Source: Saccharomyces paradoxus (Eukaryota > Ascomycota > Saccharomycetes > Saccharomycetales > Saccharomycetaceae). Taken from it: 64,000 nucleotides of DNA. The translations under genes and the position numbers were made by a program. Shown piece by piece: positions 41,156 through 50,336 of this stretch (position 1 is the first letter of the stretch; each line of letters starts with the position of its first letter). Below the pieces are notes generated by a model. The model saw only the letters and a program-made list of their open reading frames with translations, was not told the origin of the DNA and ran no database searches. The DNA lies in NCBI RefSeq assembly GCF_002079055.1, contig NC_047497.1, positions 354,501 to 418,500 on the forward strand, written 5' to 3'.

Positions 41156-42916
41156 TTATTCATTTTTTATGATTGAGCCATTTGCAGTGGGGTCAGCCAA
41201 CAACATGTGCTGTTGTTGTTGTTGTTGTTGAAGCGGCTGTTGCTGTAAAGAAATCGGAGGAGAAACAGGCGTGTTTGGGTTGGTACTGTTACTGTTGTTT
41301 CCGGTAACTGAATCGATGGCATTTGCCGTGATGTGCTCAATGCTGTCTTGGTTCTCCATGATTTTAGTGTCCATATTCAAATTCATGTTCATGGCCTTGT
41401 GTGAATGGGTGGTTGGGTTACCGTTTGGGTCGTTTTCGTCGGGATAACAACTTTCCCATTCCTTTAATCTCTTCTTGTACGTTTCGGTGTATTCTGCCTT
41501 TTTGGCAGGATCTAACTCACGCCATCTTTCACCGATTATCTTGGTAATTTCGATTAAGCCCTTATCAGGATTCTCCTTGACGACGGTAGGTCTAATCTCT
41601 TGAGTGAATTGGATAAAGGGACCAGAGGGTCTTTTTGGGGGTAAAGTCTTCTCGTAAGCGTCTCTTACCACTCTGTACTTTTCCCAATTGGTTCTAAACT
41701 CCTCATAGAATGGTTTTTTTTGATCATCCGTCAACTCTTTCCACCTTGCAGAAGCTAATTTAGACAATTCAGGAACTTTCGCTTCAGGAAATTGTTGGAG
41801 CAGCTCATTTCTTATAGACATTGAAAACAGGAAATAGGCGGAAGAAGGTCTTTTGGGGCCTTGCTTCTTTAGTTGTTTTCTCCTCTCAATCCTGCTTTGC
41901 GTCGAAGATAGTTTCTTCACCACTGGATGCTGTTGCTGCTGTTGGTGTTGCTGTTGCAGATGGTGCTGTTGTTGTTGTTGTTGTTGTTGCAACTGGTGCT
42001 GTTGTTGTAGCTGTTGCTGTTGTTGTAGCTGTTGCTGCTGATGTAACTGCTGTTGTTGTTGTAATTGCAGTTGCTGTTGCTGCATCTGTTGCTGGTGGTG
42101 GGTCAACTGAGGTGTCAAGTTAGGTGGCAACAGACCAGGGTGAGTAGCGGAGTTAGCATTCCCTGCGGCATTAGCAGAGGAAGGGTCTAAAAGATTAGAC
42201 AGAGCGTTCATGTTGTTCGAGTAGTATCTTTGCACTTGAGGAAGTTGAGACATGTATGAAGCTGGGCCAGCGGCATTGTTTGCGGCTGCAGCCGCAGCCG
42301 TTGCCGGGTTCAATTGAGAGGCTGCCAGTTGCGCAGGATTACTGCCAGTGCTATTATTGCCGCTACTGGTGTTATTGTTGTTGTTGTTGTTACTGTTGTT
42401 GTTGCCAGACGCGCCCGTACCTGTGACCGAAGGGTTTGTCTGTTTCTGAGTCAAATGACTTAGAAAGGAGTTGTATAGTTCCGAAAATTGTTGCTGATTG
42501 ATCGTTGGTTGCATATAGCCGAAATCCTGAGGTATCGCGTTAACATTAACATTGTTGTTCGGGTTTGAGTTCGAATTAGCGTATTGTTGTTGTTGTTGCG
42601 ACTGCGAAGTAGGCTGTCTCAACGATTGTGGAGGTGGTGGAAAATAAACATTTTGCTGTTGTTGTTGCGGTGACTGCTGAAAGTGACCTTGATAAGGCGC
42701 TTGTTGTTGTTGTTGCTGTTGTTGCTGTTGTTGTTGTTGTTGTGGAGGCTGAGTTTGAAACTGGTTCAAGTATTGGTGAGATGTCTGGTGAGAAGCATCT
42801 CTGTACTGAGAGTCGTTGTGTTCGAGACCTTGATACTGCAGCGAATGGTCTTGGCCTATGTTGAGTAGGTTGGAGTTAGAGGCGTCGTCCTGTTTGGGCG
42901 AAATACCGGTGTTCAT
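41156..42916 (-). CDS. IXR1: Ixr1, HMG-box protein binding cisplatin-DNA and regulating hypoxic genes
   Basis: This 586-aa protein has two tandem HMG boxes, at about 354-423 (KRPSSAYFLFSMSIR onward) and 428-500 (KRPSGPFIQFTQEIR onward). They are surrounded by long Q-, N- and A-rich tracts. Ixr1 binds bent and platinated DNA, represses aerobic COX5B, activates ROX1 in hypoxia and influences dNTP pools. The S. cerevisiae protein is 597 aa; the difference is readily explained by polyglutamine length. The ORFs on the opposite strand are shadows of the CAG/CAA repeats. The ATG at 42914-42916 is the first of the frame. Confidence 0.96.
   Translation of the reverse strand: MNTGISPKQDDASNSNLLNIGQDHSLQYQGLEHNDSQYRDASHQTSHQYLNQFQTQPPQQQQQQQQQQQQQQAPYQGHFQQSPQQQQQNVYFPPPPQSLRQPTSQSQQQQQYANSNSNPNNNVNVNAIPQDFGYMQPTINQQQFSELYNSFLSHLTQKQTNPSVTGTGASGNNNSNNNNNNNTSSGNNSTGSNPAQLAASQLNPATAAAAAANNAAGPASYMSQLPQVQRYYSNNMNALSNLLDPSSANAAGNANSATHPGLLPPNLTPQLTHHQQQMQQQQLQLQQQQQLHQQQQLQQQQQLQQQHQLQQQQQQQQHHLQQQHQQQQQHPVVKKLSSTQSRIERRKQLKKQGPKRPSSAYFLFSMSIRNELLQQFPEAKVPELSKLASARWKELTDDQKKPFYEEFRTNWEKYRVVRDAYEKTLPPKRPSGPFIQFTQEIRPTVVKENPDKGLIEITKIIGERWRELDPAKKAEYTETYKKRLKEWESCYPDENDPNGNPTTHSHKAMNMNLNMDTKIMENQDSIEHITANAIDSVTGNNSNSTNPNTPVSPPISLQQQPLQQQQQQQHMLLADPTANGSIIKNE
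41930..42097. repeat. CAG/CAA (polyglutamine) repeat tract in IXR1
   Basis: On the minus strand this stretch is almost entirely CAA and CAG codons with a few H, L and M codons. It encodes the Q-rich tract just before the first HMG box. A mixed CAA/CAG composition stabilises it, yet length variation between strains is likely. Confidence 0.9.
42700..42743. repeat. N-terminal CAA/CAG repeat tract in IXR1
   Basis: About 15 consecutive glutamine codons, mostly CAA, near residues 59-72 of Ixr1. Confidence 0.9.
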
Positions 42917-43560
42917 TGCGGTTGTGGGTACTGTTAGCGTCGTACGTATATCACAGAATGGATGGAAGAAGGGGGATGTGGTTGTGGTCTTGCCTTGACT
43001 TGCGTTGCCTTGCCTTGTCTGTGTGTAATAGAGTTCTTTGTGGGATATTAGAGCGAATAAACTTCAGCGTCACAGTCTCGGTAGCAGTAGCTGTTGGGCA
43101 GTGACCTAGCAGTAGAGGAAACAGAATACAATGCAGTACAATTACAGTACAGAGGATAACGAAGTAAACCACATTTTACAGCGAGAACGAGAGGCAGAAG
43201 GAGAGCGAGAACGAATGCGCCGAGGCCGTGTCTATACCTGTTTCCACCAGCAGATGTGTGCTTTTTTTTTTGGTTCCCATTCGTTCTCTCACCAAGGGGA
43301 GGTGGAAAAGAAAAGAAGAAAAAGAAAGTAAGAAAGGCCTGCTGCGCCTCTCCTTTGCTGCCGCTGCAACCGCACACCACACACAGCACAAAACCCCGCG
43401 CGGCCGTCGTCAGTAACGGTTGCACCCATTCCTCCTTGGTATGTAGATCGCTAAGTACGGTAGTTACGTGCCGATTTTTTCCGTATTTGGTATCATATTT
43501 AGTTGTAATGATTACTGTTCTTGTTGTTGTTACCTGGATCAATATTGTTGGTGTTATTAC

Positions 43561-43634
<74 letters not shown>
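43561..43634. repeat. (TAT)n trinucleotide microsatellite
   Basis: An uninterrupted TAT/ATT/TTA run of 74 bp, about 24-25 units, between IXR1 and MAE1. This is among the longer perfect trinucleotide repeats one would expect in a yeast intergenic region. Confidence 0.95.
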
Positions 43635-43635
<1 letters not shown>

Positions 43636-43680
43636 TGTATATCAAATATTATTTTTTACACGAAGAAAAAATTTCGTACG

Positions 43681-43684
<4 letters not shown>

Positions 43685-43713
<29 letters not shown>
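43685..43713. repeat. TA dinucleotide microsatellite
   Basis: A TA run of about 29 bp, only 50 bp from the TAT repeat and within the probable MAE1 3' untranslated region. Confidence 0.92.
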
Positions 43714-43717
<4 letters not shown>

Positions 43718-43759
43718 CTATATGGTTGTCTTGATTGTAGCCTAGCAATCACGCTCTGT

Positions 43760-45772
43760 CTACAATTGGTTGGTATGCACCGATGGGTCGTGTTGGACCT
43801 TGATCATAGGTCTGTACACAGGCTCCCACATTTGGGCCTTGACCCATTGTAAACATTCATCAAAGTCGCGAGGAACCTTGACGGTCTCACCGGGAGCACC
43901 ACCTGGTACTTGTTCTTGCTCGATACGGGCGGTTCCCTCTTCGAGCGCTTGCAAGATCACGGCGGTGGCTAGACGCGCGGAAGTGTTGGTGATGGTGTCC
44001 AGACCGGGTAGCAACCCGGGCCTGGAGTCACCTTCTCTTAGTGGTGACAATTCGGCTAGTTGGTCCACGGCTGCGGAGATCATCTTGTCTGTGATAGTGG
44101 TGGCACGTGAGAGCACAGCACCTAAACCGATACCTGGGAAGGAGTAACAATTGTTGTTCTCCGAGATACGGTAACCGTCAACAGGTGGGAAGGGAGATCC
44201 GGTGGCCACAAGGGCGTTGTTTTTGGTCCACTTCATTAAATCGGCAGGAACGGCCTCGTGCAATCTGGTAGGATTGGACAATGGGAAAATGATTGGTCTA
44301 GGGTTGTGCTTGTGCATTTCTTCTACGACATCTTGAGTAAACGCACCTGCTTGAGTGGAGCAACCAACCAAACATGTGGGTTTGACATTCTCCACCACAT
44401 CATGCAATGAGCGGGTGTTGATACCGGCCCATTCTGCGTCATTCTTAGCGTATGAGTGTTGGGCAGGGGTGGAGTTAGCCTCATACGATTGTAGAATCAA
44501 CCCACGTCTGTCCATTAGGAAGATTTTCTTGTGCGCCTCTTCTTTGTCAACGCCGTGCGTGACCATATGATTCACGATTTGGTCTGCGATACCGAGACCC
44601 GCGGACCCGGCACCGTAAATAAGCACTCTAGTGTCTTTTAAGTCTCTGTTGGTGTGTTTCAAAGCAGCGATCAACGAGGCCATCACGACAGCCCCAGTGC
44701 CTTGAATGTCATCGTTGAATGATGGCAACTCGTACCTGTACTTTTCTAGCAATCTTCTTGCGTTCTTAACACCGAAATCTTCAAAATGTAGAACGGCGCT
44801 TGGATACACTTTCTTAACGGCCTTGATGAATTTCTCCAAGAACTCGTCATATTGCTTACCCCTAATTCTGGAGAACTTGTTACCCATGTACAATTCGTCA
44901 CGGGCTAGCTTCTTGTTGTTAGTACCCACGTCCAAACACACGGGTAACACACGACCAGGATGGATACCACCGCACAGCGTCATCAATGCCAATTTGGAGA
45001 TGGCGATACGTACACCACCAATACCTTGGTCACCAATCCCCAGAATACCTTCCGAGTCTGATACAACGATGTAGTCTACGTCTTTGTCTCCACCGTATGT
45101 AGCCAACCTACGTTCAATGGAGTCAGGTTCGGTGATGTCTAAAAATACACCTTCTGGTTTTCTGAACCTGTGAGAATAGGCGGCAATGGCATCACCTTCA
45201 GTTGGGGTGTAAATGATAGGAACTAATTCCTTGATGTGTTTCCTTATTAATGCGAAATATAAGACTTTGTTTTGTACTCTTAAAGACGTCATGAAGTCGT
45301 TCTTTGCCAAGGGCGTCTTCAGATAGCATAATTGCTTGTAACTTCTTTCCAGTTGCTCGTCCAAAGTGTTCACTTGTGGTGGCAGCAATGCTTCTAAGTT
45401 GAACGCTTCTCTTTCTTCTTGTGTGAATGCAGAACCCTTGTTAAACAAGGGAGAGTTTAGAAGCTGGAAGCTCTCCAAGGGACATTCAATGGCACCCTCT
45501 ACAGTCAAACGAGTGGCATGTGGGTGAGGAGCTTCGAAGATCTTTCTAGCGCGAGATCCAACGGGTGTTTTAGTAACCTCCTCGTCGCTGTATGGCTTTT
45601 GAAAAGTATTTTCTCTAGTTGTGGTAGCTTTATGTGATCTGGTATTAGAAGAATATAAACGTGATTGCTGTTGAATAGGCCATCTTTTTAATGGCGCCGT
45701 CCTAGATGCTGCCAAGGATCTGGTTAGTTGCGACCTTGCAGCGATCGAAACGGATAGTCTGGTTCTAAGCAT
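43760..45772 (-). CDS. MAE1: Mae1, mitochondrial NAD(P)-dependent malic enzyme
   Basis: This 670-aa enzyme oxidatively decarboxylates malate to pyruvate in the mitochondrial matrix. The N-terminal 50 residues are a presequence rich in R, S and T (MLRTRLSVSIAARSQLTRSL). Family motifs follow in order: IYTPTEGDAIAAYS with the catalytic tyrosine, LGIGDQGIGG, the metal site ED in LHFEDFGVKNA with FNDDIQGTGAVV, and the dinucleotide loop YGAGSAGLGIADQ. S. cerevisiae Mae1 is 669 aa. The ATG at 45770-45772 starts the presequence. IXR1 lies downstream in the same orientation. Confidence 0.97.
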   Translation of the reverse strand: MLRTRLSVSIAARSQLTRSLAASRTAPLKRWPIQQQSRLYSSNTRSHKATTTRENTFQKPYSDEEVTKTPVGSRARKIFEAPHPHATRLTVEGAIECPLESFQLLNSPLFNKGSAFTQEEREAFNLEALLPPQVNTLDEQLERSYKQLCYLKTPLAKNDFMTSLRVQNKVLYFALIRKHIKELVPIIYTPTEGDAIAAYSHRFRKPEGVFLDITEPDSIERRLATYGGDKDVDYIVVSDSEGILGIGDQGIGGVRIAISKLALMTLCGGIHPGRVLPVCLDVGTNNKKLARDELYMGNKFSRIRGKQYDEFLEKFIKAVKKVYPSAVLHFEDFGVKNARRLLEKYRYELPSFNDDIQGTGAVVMASLIAALKHTNRDLKDTRVLIYGAGSAGLGIADQIVNHMVTHGVDKEEAHKKIFLMDRRGLILQSYEANSTPAQHSYAKNDAEWAGINTRSLHDVVENVKPTCLVGCSTQAGAFTQDVVEEMHKHNPRPIIFPLSNPTRLHEAVPADLMKWTKNNALVATGSPFPPVDGYRISENNNCYSFPGIGLGAVLSRATTITDKMISAAVDQLAELSPLREGDSRPGLLPGLDTITNTSARLATAVILQALEEGTARIEQEQVPGGAPGETVKVPRDFDECLQWVKAQMWEPVYRPMIKVQHDPSVHTNQL

Positions 45773-45895
45773 AACCGTAATTCTATCTTTTGCCTGGGTG
45801 TTTTATATGCAGTATACTCGTTAAAATTTGTACCTCTTAAAAGCACAAAAATTCAAAAGCTAGATGCAGTATACGAGTAAGTATACAGATACGCC

Positions 45896-45915
45896 TATAT
45901 ATATATATATATATA
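45896..45915. repeat. TA dinucleotide microsatellite
   Basis: A TA run of about 20 bp, 125 bp upstream of MAE1. Confidence 0.88.
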
Positions 45916-46621
45916 ATATGACAATCAAGCCGGTAACGGGTACGATTTCGAAAGTCTATAGCGCTAAAGCTGTAGACCAAAGGAAGTCAAATGGAGTATA
46001 CGCAGTACAGTAATAGGAAATTGCGAAAATTTTTCACCATAGAAAGGCGATGATGAGTCGAAGCCAAGGGGACTCAGTCACTCAGTCAGTTGATGCGATG
46101 CGATGTTAGCGCAAACAATAACGCGTACAATAATAAAATATCGAATGCGCCAATTCTTTTTTGATTTTTTTTTTTCTTAGATTTCTTTTTCATATATCCG
46201 ATTTAAACCGCCTAGGGAAGAGTAAAGCCCCGAATTGTTCCGAATGGCGTGTGTTGTATGGGTCTTTTTTTTCGATGCTTTTCGTATAAGAAGATATGCA
46301 GTGAATATCTCTTAATCGCCTTGAACGGTGGACGAAACGCAAGAATTTAAAAAACCTTCCAATGCACGATGCAATATTCAATTTGCACATACTGAAATAA
46401 ACTGGTGTCGGAAATAAATGGGAAACATTCGCGAAAATTTTCTTGCTTTTCTTTCCTCGTGAGGAGTGACTTTTGTATTTTTGGCGCATGGCCGGTATAG
46501 TCGCTAGTAACGACTCACACTGGTAAAGCGCAAAGGACGTTCAAGTGGTTAAAGACGGAAAAATCAGGAAGTGCTAATCGTACCCAAGGGCTAATTCTAG
46601 GGTTACTATTATAGTGGTGAG

Positions 46622-46732
46622 ATGGCACATAATATTTGGGTTGTTTTTCTTTTGTTTTTGGCAGTAATCGATATTCCGTACATAGTGATTATCTATGCAG
46701 TTCTTCCCAAGATCAGGAAAAAAGTTAGTTAA
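46622..46732 (+). CDS. Putative 36-aa membrane microprotein or TFA1 upstream ORF
   Basis: This short ORF runs from ATG at 46622 to TAA at 46730-46732. It encodes MAHNIWVVFLLFLAVI, continues as a hydrophobic segment to about residue 28, and ends in the basic tail PKIRKKVS. That is a single transmembrane helix with a positive tail, the plan of small yeast membrane microproteins. It stops 81 bp before the TFA1 ATG. If the TFA1 transcript starts upstream it would be a uORF; if transcribed alone it would be a separate gene. I do not recognise it. With only 36 codons, chance cannot be excluded without conservation data. Confidence 0.35.
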   Translation: MAHNIWVVFLLFLAVIDIPYIVIIYAVLPKIRKKVS

Positions 46733-46813
46733 GTGTAGACTTGGCAATATGATTGTTCGCCATATTGAGCCAAGATAGAAAGCTACTGGAAGCAGGTTCT
46801 GCAGAGATAGAGT

Positions 46814-48238
46814 ATGGATAGACCTATAGATGATATTGTGAAAAATCTTTTAAAATTTGTTGTCAGGGGGTTTTATGGTGGCTCTTTTGTACTCGTACTC
46901 GATGCTATATTATTTCACTCGGTCCTAGCTGAAGATGACTTGAAACAGTTGTTGAGCATAAATAAGACAGAACTGGGGCCACTCATTGCTAGATTAAGAT
47001 CAGATAGGTTAATATCCATACACAAACAAAGAGAATACCCTCCAAATTCCAAAAGTGTGGAAAGAGTTTACTACTATGTAAAATATCCTCATGCTATTGA
47101 CGCAATCAAATGGAAAGTCCATCAAGTGGTACAGAGATTGAAGGATGATCTAGACAAAAACTCAGAACCAAATGGTTACATGTGTCCGATTTGTTTGACC
47201 AAGTACACTCAATTGGAGGCTGTACAATTATTGAATTTTGATAGGACTGAATTCTTATGTTCACTATGCGATGAACCGTTGGTAGAAGATGATTCTGGTA
47301 AAAAGAACAAAGAGAAGCAAGATAAACTTAATAGATTAATGGACCAGATTCAGCCAATCATCGATTCTTTGAAAAAGATTGATGATTCAAGAATTGAAGA
47401 GAATACTTTCGAAATTGCGTTGGCTCGCTTGATACCACCTCAAAATCAATCACATGCCGCGTACACTTACAATCCAAAGAAAGGCAGTACTATGTTCAGA
47501 CCGGGAGATTCTGCTCCATTACCAAATCTTATGGGCACTGCTCTCGGTAACGATAGTAGTAGACGTGCCGGTGCTAACTCTCAAGCCACGTTACATATCA
47601 ACATCACTACGGCAAGTGATGAAGTGGCTCAAAGGGAACTGCAAGAGAGGCAGGCTGAAGAGAAAAGAAAACAAAACGCCGTCCCTGAATGGCATAAACA
47701 GAGTACCATTGGTAAGACTGCTCTTGGTAGACTGGATAATGAAGAGGAGTTCGATCCTGCAGTTACTGCATCCACCTTGGATTCCATAAATGCTGATAAT
47801 GAACCTACACAGGAAACGCCTTATCAGAACAATAGAACTCTAACCGAGCAAGAAATGGAAGAAAGAGAGAATGAAAAGACATTGAATGATTACTACGCTG
47901 CTTTAGCCAAAAAGCAAGCAAAGCTGAACAAAGAAGAGGAAGAGGAAGAGGAAGAGGAAGAGGACGAGGATGAGGACGAGGAAGAGATGGAAGATGTTAT
48001 AGATGATAATGGTGAAGCTGCTGTAGAAAATACATTGGAAGACGAATTTGAAGATGTAACAGATGCAGCCGACGCGGCAAAGACAGAAACAAACATATCT
48101 AGTGATGTAAAACAAGAATCGATTGATTATAAGACTGAAGAAACGATAAATACTAATGCCAGGGCTTCAGATTCGAAAGCAAATGGTGATGATGATGATG
48201 ACGATGATGAAATGGACATTGAATTTGAGGACGTTTAA
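46814..48238 (+). CDS. TFA1: Tfa1, TFIIE large subunit
   Basis: This 474-aa protein is the alpha subunit of general transcription factor TFIIE. An extended winged-helix domain (about 1-110) is followed by a zinc ribbon with C124-X2-C127 and C149-X2-C152. The C-terminal half is charged, with a run of 14 or so Glu/Asp residues (about 375-395, from GAA/GAG/GAC codons) and a second acidic end. With Tfa2 it recruits and stimulates TFIIH and helps open the promoter. S. cerevisiae Tfa1 is 482 aa; the difference fits contraction of acidic repeats. The ATG at 46814 is the first in the frame after the upstream ORF stop. Confidence 0.96.
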   Translation: MDRPIDDIVKNLLKFVVRGFYGGSFVLVLDAILFHSVLAEDDLKQLLSINKTELGPLIARLRSDRLISIHKQREYPPNSKSVERVYYYVKYPHAIDAIKWKVHQVVQRLKDDLDKNSEPNGYMCPICLTKYTQLEAVQLLNFDRTEFLCSLCDEPLVEDDSGKKNKEKQDKLNRLMDQIQPIIDSLKKIDDSRIEENTFEIALARLIPPQNQSHAAYTYNPKKGSTMFRPGDSAPLPNLMGTALGNDSSRRAGANSQATLHINITTASDEVAQRELQERQAEEKRKQNAVPEWHKQSTIGKTALGRLDNEEEFDPAVTASTLDSINADNEPTQETPYQNNRTLTEQEMEERENEKTLNDYYAALAKKQAKLNKEEEEEEEEEEDEDEDEEEMEDVIDDNGEAAVENTLEDEFEDVTDAADAAKTETNISSDVKQESIDYKTEETINTNARASDSKANGDDDDDDDEMDIEFEDV

Positions 48239-48601
48239 TATGGTTATTTTTTCTAAATCCCATCGGATGATTCATTTACATGTTGCACATAGAACATGAC
48301 CTTTTCCCTTTTTTTATTTTCTTCTCTATTGTATCAAACTTCTCTTGAACTCTGAAAATGGAAAAAAAAAGACCTGAAAAAAATGACATGAAAAAAAATT
48401 CAGAAAAAGAAAGTGAAACTAGTAGACATGTCGCATCTCTATAATAATAACAAAAAACAAAACACATTACTAGTAAATATATTGAAGTATAAAAAATATT
48501 TTTTGAGCATATTTAGTTTACATATATTCAATTAAAGAACCTCAACTTATAGAAGGTTCAAAAAGACGGCTTTATCATTTGATTAAGATACAGGAATAAT
48601 A
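48239..48601. other. TFA1 3' region / TCD2 promoter
   Basis: These 363 bp are A-rich with several A runs (48361-48410). No factor site or RNA gene was recognised. Confidence 0.45.
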
Positions 48602-49945
48602 ATGACAGAGAAGGATACGTGGAAGCTAATAACTGCCACTGCACTCTTCACTGTAGCAGTGACGACGATTGCAGATTGTGCTTGGACTAGTTGGCAAACA
48701 CAAGGGAAGGCAATTGCGCAACAAAAAAACAAGAATAAAGGCGGTCAAACGAAACCCGACATGGGTAAATATCATCAGTATGACGAACAATTTATTCGCC
48801 AATCTTTGAGAAACAATGTTGACTTTCTTGGCGAAGATACGATCGAAAAACTATCCAATCAATTTGTTGTCGTAGTGGGAGCAGGTGGAGTTGGTTCTTG
48901 GGTGGTCAACTCTTTGGTACGTTCGGGATGCCGAAAGATCAGAGTCGTCGATTTTGATCAAGTTTCTCTAAGTTCACTAAATAGACACAGTTGTGCTATA
49001 CTAAACGATGTTGGTACCCCAAAAGTGGAATGTCTACGAAGGCATATGCGAGAAATTGCACCATGGTGTGACATTGATCCGATTAATGAATTATGGACCC
49101 TAGAGAATGGCGAAAGATTGACCCTTGGAAATGGAATACCTGACTTTATCGTCGACTGTATTGATAATATTGATACGAAGGTCGACTTACTCGAGTTTGC
49201 CTACAATCATGGCATCAAAGTGATCTCTTCCATGGGTGCTTCCGCAAAAAGTGACCCTACAAAACTTAATGTGGGGGACTTGGCCACTACAGAGGAAGAT
49301 CCTCTTGCAAGGGTAGTAAGAAGGAAACTGAAGAAAAGAGGTATCTTATCTGGTATTCCTGTAGTATTTAGTGCCGAAAAACCAGATCCGAAGAAGGCTA
49401 AATTATTGCCCTTACCAGATGAAGAATATGAAAGAGGGAAGGTTGACGAACTGAGCGCCCTAAAGGATTTCCGTGTAAGAATCCTACCTGTTTTAGGTAC
49501 TATGCCAAGTTTGTTCGGATTGACCATCACTACATGGATTTTATCCAATATATCCGACAAACCTTTAGAACCTGTTGAGGGTAAAAATAGAATTAAAGTA
49601 TACGATGGTATATACCAATCATTAGCCGGTCAAATGAGCAGAGTCGGTATACCAAGCCAACGAATTCCATTGGCTTTGAAGGATGTTAGTTACCTCGTCG
49701 AAGAGGTGTTCAAGGGTAAATCTCCAATCAGCGGTATTTCTACTAGACTAACGTTAACTAAATGGGATCCCTCCAAGCCTATTTCTTTGCAAAACGTTGT
49801 GGTATTAACAAAAAGCGAACAAAAAGTACATGAAGACCGTGTTTTGAATGGTAATGAAAGTCTACAAGATGTTTATGGTGTCAAAGTTCTAGAACTGGTC
49901 TCACAAAGATTCAAAGAAGAAGCTTACTACTCTCAATTCAGATGA
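48602..49945 (+). CDS. TCD2: Tcd2, tRNA threonylcarbamoyladenosine dehydratase
   Basis: This 447-aa protein is an E1-like (ThiF/MoeB/CsdL) enzyme with the ATP loop VVGAGGVGSWVVNSL at about 91-105 and the following acidic DFDQVSLSSLNRH motif that binds adenylate. An N-terminal hydrophobic segment (about 8-25) fits mitochondrial outer-membrane anchoring. Tcd1 and Tcd2 convert t6A to cyclic ct6A at position 37 of ANN-decoding tRNAs. The length equals S. cerevisiae Tcd2. The gene is tandem with TFA1 and convergent with GPX1 across a long spacer. Confidence 0.95.
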   Translation: MTEKDTWKLITATALFTVAVTTIADCAWTSWQTQGKAIAQQKNKNKGGQTKPDMGKYHQYDEQFIRQSLRNNVDFLGEDTIEKLSNQFVVVVGAGGVGSWVVNSLVRSGCRKIRVVDFDQVSLSSLNRHSCAILNDVGTPKVECLRRHMREIAPWCDIDPINELWTLENGERLTLGNGIPDFIVDCIDNIDTKVDLLEFAYNHGIKVISSMGASAKSDPTKLNVGDLATTEEDPLARVVRRKLKKRGILSGIPVVFSAEKPDPKKAKLLPLPDEEYERGKVDELSALKDFRVRILPVLGTMPSLFGLTITTWILSNISDKPLEPVEGKNRIKVYDGIYQSLAGQMSRVGIPSQRIPLALKDVSYLVEEVFKGKSPISGISTRLTLTKWDPSKPISLQNVVVLTKSEQKVHEDRVLNGNESLQDVYGVKVLELVSQRFKEEAYYSQFR

Positions 49946-50069
49946 TCTTGTTTCTTTTCAATATAATGCATTTTTTGTCCATAGGATTACGTACTTATTT
50001 AGGAGACTTTTAAGTTTATATGATACAGGGAAGTATTATTTATGCTTCTTCCTTCTTTATCCTTCTATT

Positions 50070-50081
50070 TGTTTATGTTTC
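50070..50081 (+). other. ARS-consensus-like sequence
   Basis: The core TTTATGTTT (50072-50080) matches the central nine positions of the ACS WTTTAYRTTTW; the two outer positions (G and C) do not. It is T-rich on this strand, in a large gene-free, AT-rich spacer, a typical origin setting. Activity is unproven. Confidence 0.25.
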
Positions 50082-50316
50082 TTTGAAAAATTACTCTATA
50101 TGACTTTTTTAAACAAGCAAATTGTTCCTTCTCCGAAAATAAATGAAAGGGAAGCACGACTAAGCGGTAAAAAGTCTAGCTATCCATTTGGTTGAATTCA
50201 TATCAGAGATGGCTACTATGGATCCAAAATTTTCTTAATGTGAATATTCTCAGATTTCATGAAAGGTGCAATCTTCCTATATACCCAAGTCGTCTAATTC
50301 GTGTTATTACGAATAC

Positions 50317-50336
50317 TTTTAATCATATGATTAAAA
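50317..50336. repeat. Perfect 20-bp AT-rich palindrome
   Basis: TTTTAATCATATGATTAAAA is identical to its own reverse complement. It could be a dimer binding site or, in RNA, a short hairpin. No known family is assigned. Confidence 0.7.

Larger units (their letters stand above)
42917..43759. other. IXR1 promoter / MAE1 3' region with microsatellites
   Basis: These 843 bp hold the IXR1 upstream region, a T-run (43262-43272), a long TAT trinucleotide repeat and a TA repeat. ORFs of 60-198 codons seen here are by-products of low-complexity sequence. Confidence 0.6.
45773..46813. other. Divergent MAE1/TFA1 promoter region
   Basis: This 1.04-kb stretch holds a TA tract (45896-45915), a T-run near 46161-46173, a 99-codon minus-strand ORF without recognisable features (46190-46489), and a 36-codon membrane-like ORF just upstream of TFA1, listed separately. 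Confidence 0.55.

Noticed and set aside
41821-42123. V/A-rich and C-rich ORFs antisense to IXR1
   Set aside because: They are the reverse reading of CAA/CAG repeats.
43256-43852. 198-codon ORF containing a long isoleucine run
   Set aside because: It is produced by the TAT and TA microsatellites and overlaps the end of MAE1.
46190-46489. 99-codon ORF between MAE1 and TFA1 (minus strand)
   Set aside because: It has an ATG but only a generic basic composition, with no domain, signal or known orthologue; conservation data would be needed.
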